Shown piece after piece: positions 1 to 12,200 of a DNA stretch of 64,000 bases. The number at the start of each line of letters is the position of its first letter. The first letter of the stretch is position 1. The translations under genes were made by a program, and so were the position numbers. This DNA is from Camelus bactrianus (taxonomy: Eukaryota > Chordata > Mammalia > Artiodactyla > Camelidae), in the NCBI RefSeq assembly GCF_048773025.1, contig NC_133555.1, positions 57,483,206-57,547,205 on the forward strand, read 5' to 3'. The notes under the pieces are model-generated. The model did not search any database. It was not told the origin of the DNA and worked only from the letters and a program-made list of their open reading frames with translations.

Positions 1-249
1 GGTTGCAGGAGACACAATTTCTCTGCTTTCTCAGTCTGTTTCCTAGTGCCGGTTTGAAGTTCCTGCAGTTTTCACTGTAAAACCGAGTTGGAGCTAGTAC
101 CTCCCCATATATATTTATGGAATGGAGTTTGCAACTGAAAAGAAACTTTGTGTTCCCAACAAGCTAGTTGAAGGACGGCTTTCACACACACTTATCTCTC
201 AGAACTGAGCAAGTGGAGAGACGTTCGTTCATCTAGCACCAAGGGAACG
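1..249 (+). repeat. Reference satellite monomer with landmarks
   Basis: Numbered from GGTTGCAGG, the common monomer has these landmarks: a pyrimidine-rich stretch at about 16-42; CCGG at 49-52; CTGCAG at 63-68; TTTTCACTGTAAAA near 69-82; the self-complementary CATATATATG at 106-115; GAAAAGAAAC near 137-146; a short CA run at 183-191; the interrupted palindrome CTCAGAACTGAG at 198-209; a GTGGAGAGAC purine block at about 213-222; ACGTTCGTTC at 221-230; and CACCAAGGGAACG at the end. There are about six CpG sites per monomer, roughly half the number expected from base composition. The choice of position 1 is arbitrary because the array is continuous. This first copy differs from the common form at a few sites. 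Confidence 0.93.
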
Positions 250-497
250 GGTTGCAGGAGACACTTTTTCTCTGCTTTCTCAGTCTGATTCATAGTGCCG
301 TTTTGCAGTTCCTGCAGTTTTCACTTTAAAACCTAGTTGGAGCTTGTACCTCCCCATATATATGAATGGAATGGAGTTTGCAACTGAAAAGAAACTTTGT
401 GTTCCCAACAAGCTAGGTGAAGGACGGCTTCACACACACTTATCTCTCAGAACGGAGCAAGTGGAGAGACGTTTGTTCATCTAGCACCAAGGGAACG

Positions 498-1742
498 GGT
501 TGCAGGGGACACATTTTCCCTGATTTCTCAGCCTGTTTCCTAGTGCCGGTTTGAAGTTCCTGTAGTTTTCACTCTAAAACCGAGTTGGAGCTAGTTCCTC
601 ACCATATATATGTATGGAATGGGGTTGGCAACTGAAAAGAAACTTTGTTTTCCCAACAAGCTAGGTGAATGACGGCTTTCACACACACTTATCTCTCAGA
701 AGTGAGCAACTGGAGAGACTTTCGTTCATCTAGCACCAAGGGAACGGGTTGCAGGAGACACTTTTTCTCTGCTTTCTCAGTCTGTTTCCTAGTGCCGGTT
801 TGAAGTTCCTGCAGTTTTCACTGTAAAACAGAGTTGGAGCTTGTACCTCCCCTTATATATGTATGGAATGGAGTTTGCAACTGAAAAGAAACTTTGTGTT
901 CCCAACAAGCTAGGTGAAGGACGGCTTTCACACACACTTATCTCTCAGAACTGAGCAAGTGGAGAGACGTTCGTTCATCTAGCACCGGGGGAACGGGTTG
1001 CAGGAGACAGTTTTTCTCTGCTTTCTCAGTCTGTTTCCTAGTGTCGGTTTGAAGTTCCTGCAGTTTTCACTGTAAAACCGAGTTGGAGCTTCTACCTCCC
1101 CATATATATGTATGGAATGGTGTTTGCAACTGAAAAGAAACTTTGTGTTCCCAACAATCTAGCTGAAGAACGGCTTTCACACACACATTTCTCTCAGATC
1201 TGAGCAAGTGGAGAGACGTTCTTTCATCTAGCACCAAGGGAACGGGTTGCAGGGGACACATTTTCTCTGATTTCTCAGCCTGTTTCCTAATGCCGGTTTG
1301 AAGTTCCTGCAGTTTTCACTCTAAAACCGAGTTGGAGCTAGTACCACACCATATATATGTATGGAATGGAGTTGGCAACTGAAAAGAAACTTTGTGTTCC
1401 CAACAAGCTAGTTGAAGGACGGCTTTCACACACACTTATCTCTCAGAACTGAGCAAGTGGAGAGACGTTCGTTCATCTAGCACCAAGGGAACGGGTTGCA
1501 GGAGACACTTTTTCTCTGCTTTCTCAGTCTTTTTCCTAGTGCCGGTTTGACGTTCCTGCAGTTTTCACTGTAAAACCGAGTTGGAGCTAGTACCTCCCCA
1601 TATATATGTATGGAATGGAGTTTGCAACTGAAAAGAAACTTTGTGTTCCCAAAAAGCTAGGTGAAGGACGGCTTTCACACACACATATCTCTCAGAACTG
1701 AGCAAGTGGAGAGACGTTCGTTCATCTAGCACCAAGGGAACG
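498..1742 (+). repeat. Five-monomer cassette T-P-B-G-K (type copy)
   Basis: Five successive monomers with distinct diagnostic variants lie in fixed order. T (498-746) has CCTGTAG, CACTCTAAAAC and CAGAAGTGAG. P (747-995) has AAAACAGAG, CCCCTTATATATG and ends CACCGGGGG. B (996-1244) has GGTGTTTGC and CAGATCTGAG. G (1245-1493) has GGGGACACATTTTC, CACTCTAAAAC and GGAGTTGGC. K (1494-1742) has TTTGACGTTCC, CCCAAAAAGC and CACATATCTC. The same order recurs, complete or partial, from about 3235, 6224, 7717, 14690, 16930, 23890, 26135 and 37817. This is the behaviour of a higher-order repeat, although the spacing between cassettes is irregular (about 6, 9, 11 or 12 monomers in the cassette-rich parts). 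The letters are my labels. Confidence 0.8.
996..1244 (+). repeat. Type B monomer (AGATCT palindrome variant)
   Basis: This subtype is defined by GCTTCTACC, GGAATGGTGTTTGC, CAATCTAGCTGAAGAACGG, the perfect 12-base palindrome CTCAGATCTGAG and TTCTTTCATC. I find the palindrome near 1196, 3933, 5176, 6921, 8413, 8912, 22600, 24590, 26829, 28071, 30806, 33040, 36271, 36772, 38513, 41001, 41500, 42744, 45974, 47959, 50448, 50947, 52190, 55676, 59656, 60902, 61897 and 63888. That is 28 of about 257 monomers. B is usually preceded by a monomer ending CACCGGGGG and usually followed by type G, so B-G behaves as a linked pair. The palindrome is absent between about 8.9 and 22.6 kb. Confidence 0.88.
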
Positions 1743-2215
1743 GGTTGCAGGAGACACAATTTCTCTGCTTTCTCAGTCTGTTTCCTAGTGCCGGTTTGAA
1801 GTTCCTGCAGTTTTCACTGTAAAACCGAGTTGGATCTAGTACCTCCCCATATATATTTATGGAATGGAGTTTGCAACTGAAAAGAAACTTTGTGTTCCCA
1901 ACAAGCTAGTTGAAGGACGGCTTTCACACACACTTCTCTCTCAGAACTGAGCAAGTGTAGAGACGTTCGTTCATCTAGCACCAAGGGAACGGGTTGCAGG
2001 AGACACTTTTCCTCTGCTTTCTCAGTCTGATTCATAGTGCCGTTTTGCAGTTCCTGCAGTTTTCACTTTAAAACCTAGTTGGAGCTTGTACCTCCCCATA
2101 TATATGAATGGAATGGAGTTTGCAACTGAAAAGAAACTTTGTGTTCCCAACAAGCTAGGTGAAGGACGGCTTCACACACACTTATCTCTCAGAACGGAGC
2201 AAGTGGAGAGACGTT
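1743..2215 (+). repeat. Third partial copy of the opening segment (offset 1742)
   Basis: About two monomers repeat the sequence at 1-473 with an offset of 1742 bp (seven monomers), including GACACAATTTC, TATATATTTATGG, TGATTCATAGTGCCG and the TATGAATGG monomer with the GGCTTCACAC deletion. Similarity drops around 2212, where TTCCTTCATC replaces TTTGTTCATC. With the copy at 2738 this makes three versions of the same two-monomer start. The segment carries an antisense open frame of 73 codons, which is only a by-product of the repeat. Confidence 0.78.
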
Positions 2216-2737
2216 CCTTCATCTAGCACCAAGGGAATAGGTTGCAGGAGAAACAATTTCTCTGCTTTCTCAGTCTGTTTCCTAGTGCCGGTTTGAAGTT
2301 CCTGCAGTTTTCACTGGAAAACCGAGTTGGAGCTAGTACCTCCGCATATATATGTATGGAATGGAGTTTGCAACTGAAAAGAAACTTTGTGTTCCCAACA
2401 AGCTAGGTGAAGGACGGCTTTCACACACACTTATCTCTCAGAACTGAGCAAGTGGAGAGACGTTCGTTCATCTAGCACCAAGGGAACGGGTTGCAGGGGA
2501 CACATTTTCCCTGCTTTCTCAGTCTGTTTCCTAGTGCCGGTTTGACTTTCCTGCAGTTTTCACTGTAAAACCGAGTTGGAGCTAGTACCTCCCCATATAT
2601 ATGTATGGAATGGTGTTTGCAACTGAAAAGAAACTTTGTGTTCCCAAAAAGCTAGGTGAAGGACGGCTTTCACACACACATATCTCTCAGAACTGAGCAA
2701 GTGGAGAGACGTTCGTTCATCTAGCACCAAGGGAACG

Positions 2738-4462
2738 GGTTGCAGGAGACACAATTTCTCTGCTTTCTCAGTCTGTTTCCTAGTGCCGGTTTGAAGTTCC
2801 TGCAGTTTTCACTGTAAAACCGAGTTGGAGCTAGTACCTCCCCATATATATTTATGGAATGGAGTTTGCAACTGAAAAGAAACTTTGTGTTCCCAACAAG
2901 CTAGTTGAAGGACGGCTTTCACACACACTTATCTCTCAGAACTGAGCAAGTGGAGAGACGTTCGTTCATCTAGCACCAAGGGAACGGGTTGCAGGAGACA
3001 CTTTTTCTCTGCTTTCTCAGTCTGATTCATAGTGCCGTTTTGCAGTTCCTGCAGTTTTCACTTTAAAACCTAGTTGGAGCTTGTACTTCCCCATATATAT
3101 GAATGGAATGGAGTTTGCAACTGAAAAGAAACTTTGTGTTCCCAACAAGCTAGGTGAAGGACGGCTTCACACACACTTATCTCTCAGAACGGAGCAAGTG
3201 GAGAGACGTTTGTTCATCTAGCACCAAGGGAACGGGTTGCAGGGGACACATTTTCCCTGATTTCTCAGCCTGTTTCCTAGTGCCGGTTTGAAGTTCCTGT
3301 AGTTTTCACTCTAAAACCGAGTTGGAGCTAGTTCCTCACCATATATATGTATGGAATGGGGTTGGCAACTGAAAAGAAACTTTGTTTTCCCAACAAGCTA
3401 GGTGAATGACGGCTTTCACACACACTTATCTCTCAGAAGTGAGCAACTGGAGAGACTTTCGTTCATCTAGCACCAAGGGAACGGGTTGCAGGAGACACTT
3501 TTTCTCTGCTTTCTCAGTCTGTTTCCTAGTGCCGGTTTGAAGTTCCTGCAGTTTTCACTGTAAAACAGAGTTGGAGCTTGTACCTCCCCTTATATATGTA
3601 TGGAATGGAGTTTGCAACTGAAAAGAAACTTTGTGTTCCCAACAAGCTAGGTGAAGGACGGCTTTCACACACACTTATCTCTCAGAACTGAGCAAGTGGA
3701 GAGACGTTCGTTCATCTAGCACCAAGGGAACGGGTTGCAGGAGACACTTTTTCTCTGCTTTCTCAGGCTGTTTCCTAGTGCCGGTTTGAATTTCCTGCAG
3801 TTTTCACTGTAAAACCGAGTTGGAGCTTCTACCTCCCCATATATATGTATGGAATGGTGTTTGCAACTGAAAAGAAACTTTGTGTTCCCAACAATCTAGC
3901 TGAAGAACGGCTTTCACACACAAATTTCTCTCAGATCTGAGCAAGTGGAGAGACCTTCTTTCATCTAGCACCAAGGGATCGGGTTGCAGGGGACACATTT
4001 TCCCTGATTTCTCAGCCTGTTTCTTAGTGCCGGTTTGAAGTTCCTGCAGTTTTCACTCTAAAACCGAGTTGGAGCTAGTACCTCACCATATATATGTATG
4101 GAATGGAGTTGGCAACTGAAAAGAAACTTTGTGTTCCCAAAAAGCTAGTTGAAGGACGGCTTTCACACACACTTATCTCTCAGAACTGAGCAAGTGGAGA
4201 GACGTTCGTTCATCTAGCACCAAGGGAACGGGTTGCAGGAGACACTTTTTCTCTGCTTTCTCAGTCTGTTTCCTAGTGCCGGTTTGACGTTCCTGCAGTT
4301 TTCACTGTAAAACCGAGTTGGAGCTAGTACCTCCCCATATATATGTATGGAATGGAGTTTGCAACTGAAAAGAAACTTTGTGTTCCCAAAAAGCTAGGTG
4401 AAGGACGGCTTTCACACACACATATCTCTCAGAACTGAGCAAGTGGAGAGACGTTCGTTCAT
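2738..4462 (+). repeat. Segment copy 2 of the 2737-bp-offset duplication
   Basis: This is the downstream partner of 1-1725. It contains a complete T-P-B-G-K cassette starting near 3235. Small differences from copy 1 include CATTTC preceded by a CACAAA variant near 3924 and AGGGATCGGG near 3974. Downstream of about 4462 the following monomer begins after CACCGGTGG, the ACCGGT-bearing junction that usually follows type K. Confidence 0.85.
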
Positions 4463-6010
4463 CTAGCACCGGTGGAACAGGTTGCAGGAGACACTTTTTC
4501 TCTGCTTTCTCAGTCTGTTTCCTAGTGCCTGTTTGAAGTTCCTGCAGTTTTCACTGTAAAACCGAGTTGGAGCTTGTACCTCCCCATATATATGTATGGA
4601 ATGGAGTTTGCAACTGAAAAGAAACTTTGTGTTCCCAACAATCTAGGTGTAGGACGGCTTTCACACACATATTTCTCTCAGAACTGAGCAAGTGGAGAGA
4701 CGTTCGTTCATCTAGCACCAAGGGAACGTGTTGCAGGAGACACATTTTCTCTGCATTCTCAGTCTGTTTCCTAGTGCCGGTTTGAAGTTCATGCAGTTTT
4801 CACTGGAAAACAGAGTTGGAGCTAGTCCCTCCCCATATATATGTATGGAATGGAGTTTGCAACTGAAAAGAAACTTTGTGTTCCCAACAAGTTAGGTGAA
4901 GGACGGCTTTCACACACACTTATCTCTCAGAACTGAGCAAGTGGAGAGACGTTCGTTCATCTAGTACCGGGGGAACGGGTTGCAGGAGACACTTTTTCTG
5001 TGCTTTCTCAGGCTGTTTCCTAGTGCCGGTTTGAAGTTCCTGCAGTTTTCACTGTAAAACCGAGTTGGAGCTTCTACCTCCCCATATATATGTATGGAAT
5101 GGTGTTTGCAACTGAAAAGAAACTTTGTGTTCCCAACAATCTAGCGGAGGAACGGCTTCCACACACACATTTCTCTCAGATCTGAGCAAGTGGAGAGACG
5201 TTCTTTCATCTAGCACCAAGGGAACGGGTTGCAGGGGACATATTTTCCCTGATTTCTCAGCCTGTTTCCTAGTGCCGGTTTGAAGTTCCTGCAGTTTTCA
5301 CTCTAAAACCGAGTTGGAGCTAGTACCTCACCATATATATGTATGGAATGGAGTTGGCAACTGAAAAGAAACTTTGTGTTCCCAACAAGCTAGTTGAAGG
5401 ACGGCTTTCACACACACTTATCTCTCAGAACTGAGCAAGTGGAGAGACGTTCGTTCATCTAGCACCAAGGGAACGGGTTGCAGGAGACACTTTTTCTCTG
5501 CTTTCTCAGTCTTTTTCCTAGTGCCGGTTTGACGTTCCTGCAGTTTTCACTGTAAAACCGAGTTGGAGCTAGTACCTCCCCATATATATGTATGGAATGG
5601 AGTTGGCAACTGAAAAGAAACTTTGTGTTCCCTACAAGCTAGTTGAAGGACGGCTTTCACACACACTTATCTCTCAGAACTGAGCAAGTGGAGAGACGTT
5701 CGTTCATCTAGCACCAAGGGAACGGGTTGCAGGAGACACTTTTTCTCTGCTTTCTCAGTCTGTTTCCTAGTGCCGGTTTGACGTTCCTGCAGTTTTCACT
5801 GGAAAACCGAGTTGGAGCTTGTACCTCCCCATATATATGTATGGAATGGAGTTTGCAACTGAAAAGAAACTTTGTGTTCCCAAAAAGCTAGGTGAAGGAC
5901 GGCTTTCACACACACATATCTCTTAGAACTGAGCAAGTGGAGAGACGTTCGTTCATCTAGCACCGGTGGAACAGGTTGCAGGAAGCACTTTTTCTCTGCT
6001 TTCTCAGTCT
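4463..6010 (+). repeat. Six mixed monomers between duplicated segments
   Basis: Continuous satellite with no other content. It contains one B monomer (palindrome near 5176) with its G partner and further K-like monomers with TTTGACGTTCC, plus two CACCGGTGG junctions near 4468 and 5962. One junction is slightly shortened (GGTTGCAGGAAGCAC near 5973-5987, lacking two bases of the usual AGGAGACAC). I did not find a single long copy elsewhere that explains the whole stretch, although its parts resemble neighbours at 1-4.4 kb. Confidence 0.7.
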
Positions 6011-7195
6011 GTTTCCTAGTGCCGGTTTGAAGTTCCTGCAGTTTTCACTGGAAAACCGAGTTGGAGCTAGTACCTCCCCATATATATGTATGGAAAGGAG
6101 TTTGCAACTGAAAAGAAACTTTGTGTTCCCAACAAGCTAGTTGAAGGACGGCTTTCACACACACTTATCTCTCAGAACTGAGCAAGTGTAGAGACGTTCG
6201 TTCATCTAGCACCAAGGGAACGGGTTGCAGGGGACACATTTTCCCTGCTTTCTCAGCCTGTTTCCTAGTGCCGGTTTGAAGTTCCTGTAGTTTTCACTCT
6301 AAAACCGAGTTGGAGCTAGTACCTCACCATATATATGTATGGATTGGAGTTGGCAACTGAAAAGAAACTTTGTTTTCCCAACAAGCTAGGTGAAGGACGG
6401 CTTTCACACACACTTATCTCTCAGAAGTGAGCAAGTGGAGAGACGTTCGTTCATCTAGCACCAAGGGAACGGGTTGCAGGAGACACTTTTTCTCTGCTTT
6501 CTCAGTCTGTTTCCTAGTGCCGGTTTGAAGTTCCTGCAGTTTTCACTGTAAAACAGAGTTGGAGCTTGTACCTCCCCTTATATATGTATGGAATGGAGTT
6601 TGCAACTGAAAAGAAACTTTGTGTTCCCAACAAGCTAGGTGAAGGACGGCTTTCACACACACTTATCTCTCAGAACTGAGCAAGTGGAGAGACGTTCGTT
6701 CATCTAGCACCGGGGGAACGGGTTGCAGGAGACACTTTTTCTCTGCTTTCTCAGGCTGTTTCCTAGTGCCGGTTTGAAGTTCCTGCAGTTTTCACTGTAA
6801 AACCGAGTTGGAGCTTCTACCTCCCCATATATATGTATGGAATGGTGTTTGCAACTGAAAAGAAACTTTGTGTTCCCAACAATCTAGCTGAAGAACGGCT
6901 TTCACACACACATTTCTCTCAGATCTGAGCAAGTGGAGAGACCTTCTTTCATCTAGCACCAAGGGAACGGGTTGCAGGGGACACATTTTCCCTGATTTCT
7001 CAGCCTGTTTCCTAGTGCCAGTTTGAAGTTCCTGCAGTTTTCACTCTAAAACCGAGTTGGAGCTAGTACCTCACCATATATATGTATGGAATGGAGTTGG
7101 CAACTGAAAAGAAACTTTGTGTTCCCAACAAGCTAGGTGAAGGACGGCTTTCACACACACTTATCTCTCAGAACTGAGCAAGTGGAGAGACGTTC
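6010..7195 (+). repeat. Segment copy 1 of a 1493-bp-offset duplication
   Basis: About five monomers recur at 7503-8690 with an offset of 1493 bp (six monomers). Shared rare variants are TATGGAAAGGAG (6091 and 7584), GCAAGTGTAGAGACG, and GTATGGATTGGAG (6341 and 7834). The segment contains T, P, B and G of the cassette. The copies diverge just after G: this one continues into a K monomer, whereas the other runs into a second B-G pair. Confidence 0.8.
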
Positions 7196-7502
7196 GTTCA
7201 TCTAGCACCAAGGGAACGGGTTGCAGGAGACACTTTTTCTCTGCTTTCTCAGTCTGTTTCCTAGTGCCGGTTTGACGTTCCTGCAGTTTTCACTGGAAAA
7301 CCGAGTTGGAGCTAGTACCTCCCCATATATATGTATGGAATGGAGTTTGCAACTGAAAAGAAACTTTGTGTTCCCAAAAAGCTAGGTGAAGGACGGCTTT
7401 CACACACACATATCTCTCAGAACTGAGCAAGTGGAGAGACGTTCGTTCATCTAGCACCGGTGGAACAGGTTGCAGGAGACAATTTTCTCTGCTTTCTCAG
7501 TC

Positions 7503-8690
7503 TGTTTCCTAGTGCCGGTTTGACGTTCCTGCAGTTTTCACTGGAAAACCGAGTTGGAGCTAGTACCTCCCCATATATATGTATGGAAAGGAGTTTGCAA
7601 CTGAAAAGAAACTTTGTGTTCCCAAAAAGCTAGTTGAAGGACGGCTTTCACACACACTTATCTCTCAGAACTGAGCAAGTGTAGAGACGTTCGTTAATCT
7701 AGCACCAAGGGAACGGGTTGCAGAGGACACATTTTCCCTGCTTTCTCAGCCTGTTTCCTAGTGCCGGTTTGAAGTTCCTGTAGTTTTCACTCTAAAACCG
7801 AGTTGGAGCTAGTACCTCACCATATATATGTATGGATTGGAGTTGGCAACTGAAAAGAAACTTTGTTTTCCCAACAAGCTAGGTGAAGGACGGCTTTCAC
7901 ACACACTTATCTCTCAGAAGTGAGCAATTGGAGAGACGTTCGTTCATTTAGCACCAAGGGAACGGGTTGCAGGAGACACTTTTTCTCTGCTTTCTCAGTC
8001 TGTTTCCTAGTGCCGGTTTGAAGTTCCTGCAGTTTTCACTGTAAAACAGAGTTGGAGCTTGTACCTCCCCTTATATATGTATGGAATGGAGTTTGCAACT
8101 GAAAAGAAACTTTGTGTTCCCAACAAGCTAGGTGAAGGATGGCTTTCACACACACTTATCTCTCAGAACTGAGCAAGTGGAGAGACGTTCGTTCATCTAG
8201 CACCGGGGGAACGGGTTGCAGGAGACACATTTTCTCTGCTTTCTCAGGCTGTTTCCTAGTGCCGGTTTGAAGTTCCTGCAGTTTTGACTGTAAAACCGAG
8301 TTGGAGCTTCTACCTCCCCATATATATGTATGGAATGGTGTTTGCAACTGAAAAGAAACTTTGTTTTCCCAACAATCTAGCTGAAGAACGGCTTTCACAC
8401 ACACATTTCTCTCAGATCTGAGCAAGTGGAGAGACCTTCTTTCATCTAGCACCAAGGGAACGGGTTGCAGGGGACACATATTCCCTGATTTCTCAGCCTG
8501 TTTCCTAGTGCCGGTTTGAAGTTCCTGCAGTTTTCACTCTAAAACCGAGTTGGAGCTAGTACCTCACCATATATATGTATGGAATGGAGTTGGCAACTGA
8601 AAAGAAACTTTGTGTTCCCAACAAGCTAGGTGAAGGACGGCTTTCACACACACTTATCTCTCAGAACTGAGCAAGTGGAGAGACGTTCGT
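7503..8690 (+). repeat. Segment copy 2 of the 1493-bp-offset duplication
   Basis: This is the partner of 6010-7195. It includes T (from about 7717), P, B (8214-8462) and most of the first G. Its B monomer lies inside the longest antisense open frame of this part (107 codons, 8156-8479), which spans more than one monomer because the usual recurrent stop has been altered in this copy (TTTTGACTG near 8283). I read that as a random effect and not as coding selection. Confidence 0.78.
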
Positions 8691-9209
8691 TCATCTAGCA
8701 CCGGGGGAACGGGTTGCAGGAGACACTTTTTCTCTGCTTTCTCAGGCTGTTTCCTAGTGCCGGTTTGAAGTTCCTGCAGTTTTCACTGTAAAACCGAGTT
8801 GGAGCTTCTACCTCCCCATATATATGTATGGAATGGTGTTTGCAACTGAAAAGAAACTTTGTGTTCCCAACAATCTAGCTGAAGATCGGCTTTCACACAC
8901 ACATTTCTCTCAGATCTGAGCAAGTGGAGAGACCTTCTTTCATCTAGCACCAAGGGAACGGGTTGCAGGGGACACATTTTCCCTGATTTCTCAGCCTGTT
9001 TCCTAGTGCCGGTTTGAAGTTCCTGCAGTTTTCACTCTAAAACAGAGTTGGAGCTAGTACCTCACCATATATATGTATGGAATGGAGTTGGCAACTGAAA
9101 AGAAACTTTGTGTTCCCAACAAGCTAGTTAAAGGACGGCTTTCACACACACTTATCTCTCAGAACTGAGCAAGTGGAGAGACGTTCGTTCATCTAGCACC
9201 AAGGGAACG
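8214..9209 (+). repeat. Duplicated B-G dimer (B-G-B-G)
   Basis: Monomers run B 8214-8462, G 8463-8711, B 8712-8960, G 8961-9209. The B-G dimer is therefore present twice in tandem with a 498-bp offset. The junction between the pairs is CACCGGGGG, which normally precedes B. The dimers differ at several sites, for example GAAGAACGG against GAAGATCGG in the two B monomers. This marks the end of the cassette-rich first domain. Confidence 0.82.
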
Positions 9210-12200
9210 GGTTGCAGGGGACACTTTTTCTCTGCTTTCTCAGTCTGTTTCCTAGTGCCGGCTTGACGTTCCTGCAGTTTTCTCTGGAAAACCGAGTTGG
9301 AGCTAGTACCTACCAATATATATGTATGGAATGGAGTTTGCAACTGAAAAGAAACTTTGTGTTCCCAAAAAGCTAGGTGAAGGACGGCTTTCACACACAC
9401 ATATCTCTCAGAACTGAGCAAGTGGAGAGACGTTCGTTCATCTAGCACCGGTGGAACAGTTTGCAGGAGACACTTTTTCTCTGCTTTCTCAGTCTGTTTC
9501 CTAGTGCCGTGTTGAAGTTCCTGCAGTTTTCACTGGAAAACCGAGTTGGAGCTAGTACATCCCCATATATATGTATGGAATGGAGTTTGCATCTGAAAAG
9601 AAACTTTGTGTTCCCAACAAGCTAGTTGAAGGACGGCTTTCACACACACTTATCTCTCAGAACTGAGCAAGTGTAGAGACGTTCGTTCATCTAGCACCAA
9701 GGGAACGGGTTGCAGGGGACACATTTTCCCTGCTTTCTCAGTCTGTTTCCTAGTGCCGGTTTGAAGTTCCTGCAGTTTTCACACTAAAACCGAGTTGGAG
9801 CTAGTACCTCACCATATATATGTATGGAATGGAGTTTGCAACTGAAAAGAAACTTTGTGTTCCCAACAAGCTAGGTGAAGGACGGCTTTCACACACACTT
9901 ATCTCTCAGAACTGAGCAAGTGGAGAGACTTTCGTTCATCTAGCACCAAGGGAACGGGTTGCAGGAGACACTTTTTCTATGCTTTCTCAGTCTGTTTCCT
10001 AGTGCCGGTTTGAAGTTCCTGCAGTTTTCACTGGAAAACCGAGTTGGAACTAGTACCTCCCCATATATATGTATGGAATGGAGTTTGCAACTGAAAAGAA
10101 ACTTTGTGTTCCCAACAAGCTAGGTGAATGACGGCTTTCACACACACTTATCTCTCAGAACTGAGCAAGTGGAGAGACGTTCGTTCATCTAGCACCAAGG
10201 GAACGGGTTGCAGGAGACACTTTTTCTCTGCTTTCTCAGTCTGTTTCCTAGTGCCGGTTTGAAGTTCCTGCAGTTTTCACTGTAAATCCGAGTTGGAGCT
10301 TGTACCTCCCCATATATATGTATGGAATGGAGTTAGCAACTGAAAAGAAACTTTGTTTTCCCAACACTCTAGGTGAAGGACGGCTTTCACACACACTTAT
10401 CTCTCGGAACTGAGCAAGTGGAGAGACCTTCTTTCATCTAGCACCAAGGGAACGGGTTGCAGGGGACACATTTTCCCTGATTTCTCAGCCTGTTTCCTAG
10501 TGCCGGTTTGAAGTTCCTGCAGTTTTCACTCTAAAACCGAGTTGGAGCTAGTACCTCACCATATATATGTATGGAATGGAGTTGGCAACTGAAAAGAAAC
10601 TTTGTGTTCCCAACAAGCTAGTTAAAGGACGGCTTTCACACACACTTATCTCTCAGAACTGAGCAAGTGGAGAGACGTTCGTTCATCTAGCACCAAGGGA
10701 ACGGGTTGCAGGAGACACTTTTTCTCTGCTTTCTCAGTCTGTTTCCTAGTGCCGGTTTGACGTTCCTGCAGTTTTCTCTGGAAAACCGAGTTGGAGCTAG
10801 TACCTACCCATATATATGTATGGAATGGAGTTGGCAACTGAAAAGAAACTTTGTGTTCCCAACAAGCTAGGTGAAGGACGGCTTTCACACACACTTATCT
10901 CTCAGAACTGAGCAAGTGGAGAGACTTTCGTTCATCTAGCACCAAGGGAACGGGTTGCAGGAGACACTTTTTCTCTGCTTTCTCAGTCTGTTTCCTAGTG
11001 CCGGTTTGAAGTTCCTGCAGTTTTCACTGGAAAACCGAGTTGGAACTAGTACCTCCCCATATATATGTATGGAATGGAGTTTGCAACTGAAAAGAAACTT
11101 TGTTTTCCCAACAAGCTAGGTGAATGACGGCTTTCACACACACTTATCTCTCAGAACTGAGCAAGTGGAGAGACGTTCGTTCATCTAGCACCAAGGGAAC
11201 GGGTTGCAGGAGACACTTTTCTCTGCTTTCTCAGTCTGTTTCCTAGTGCCGGTTTGAAGTTCCTGCAGTTTTCACTGTAAAACCGAGTTGGAGCTAGTAC
11301 CTCCCCATATATATTTATGGAATGGAGTTTGCAACTGAAAAGAAACTTTGTGTTCCCAACAAGCTAGTTGAAGGACGGCTTTCACACACACTTATCTCTC
11401 GGAAATGAGCAAGTGGAGAGACGTTCGTTCATCTAGCACCAAGGGAACGGGTTGCAGGAGACACTTTTTCTCTGCTTTCTCAGTCTGATTCCTAGTGCCG
11501 TTTTGAAGTTCCTGCAGTTTTCACTGTAAAACCGAGTTGGAGCTTGTACCTCCCCATATATATGAATCGAATGGAGTTTGCAACTGAAAAGAAACTTTGT
11601 GTTCCCAACAAGCAAGCTGAAGGACGGCTTTCACACACACTTATCTATCAGAACTGAGTAAGTGGAGAGACGTTCGTTCATCTAGCACCAAGGGAACGGG
11701 TTGCAGGAGAAACTTTTTATCTGCTTTCTCAGTCTGTTTCCTAGTGCCGGTTTGAAGTTCCTGCAGTTTTCACTGGAAAACCGAATTGGAGCTAGTAGCT
11801 ACCCATATATATGTATGGAATGGAGTTTGCAACTGAAAAGAAACTTTGTGTTCCCAACAAGCTAGGTGAAGGACGGCTTTCACACACAATTATCTCTCAG
11901 AACTGAGCAAGTGGAGAGACGTTCGTTCATCTAGCACCATGGGAACGGGTTGCAGGAGACACTTTTTTCTGCTTTCTCAGTCTGTTTCCTAGTGCCGGTT
12001 TGAAGTTCCTGCAGTTTTCACTGTAAAACCGATTTGGAGCTAGTACCTCCCCATATATATGTATGGAATGGAATTTGCAACTGAAAAGAAACTTTGTGTT
12101 CCCAACACGCTAGGTGAAGGACGGCTTTCACACACACTTATCTCTCAGAACTGAGCAAGTGGAGAGACGTTCGTTCATCTAGCACCAAGGGAACGGGTTG

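Larger units (their letters stand above)
1..1725 (+). repeat. Segment copy 1 of a 2737-bp-offset duplication
   Basis: This stretch of about seven monomers is repeated at 2738-4462 with a constant offset of 2737 bp (11 monomers). Shared rare variants include CGTTTTGCAG with TATGAATGG, TTTGTTCATC, the T-P-B-G-K cassette and GTGAGCAACTGG. The copies part at about 1730, where this one carries CACCAAGGGAACGGG and the other CACCGGTGGAACAGG. Differences are few (about 1 percent by eye), for example CACCGGGG here against CACCAAGG in the copy near 3720. The left end is cut by the window edge, so the true unit may be longer. Confidence 0.85.

Noticed and set aside
100-120. CATATATATGTATGG as a TATA-type promoter element
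   Set aside because: It occurs in almost every monomer with no associated gene or initiator. AT-rich sequence alone does not support a promoter call.
183-191. CA microsatellite
   Set aside because: The CA run is only about 9 bases per monomer, varying by a unit or so. It is part of the monomer and not an independent microsatellite.
1140-1180. Hammerhead ribozyme core in type B monomers (CTGAAGA)
   Set aside because: CTGAAGA fits the CUGANGA core, and some satellites do carry hammerheads. However, no GAAA with a closing stem follows at the needed distance, and the other required segments are missing.
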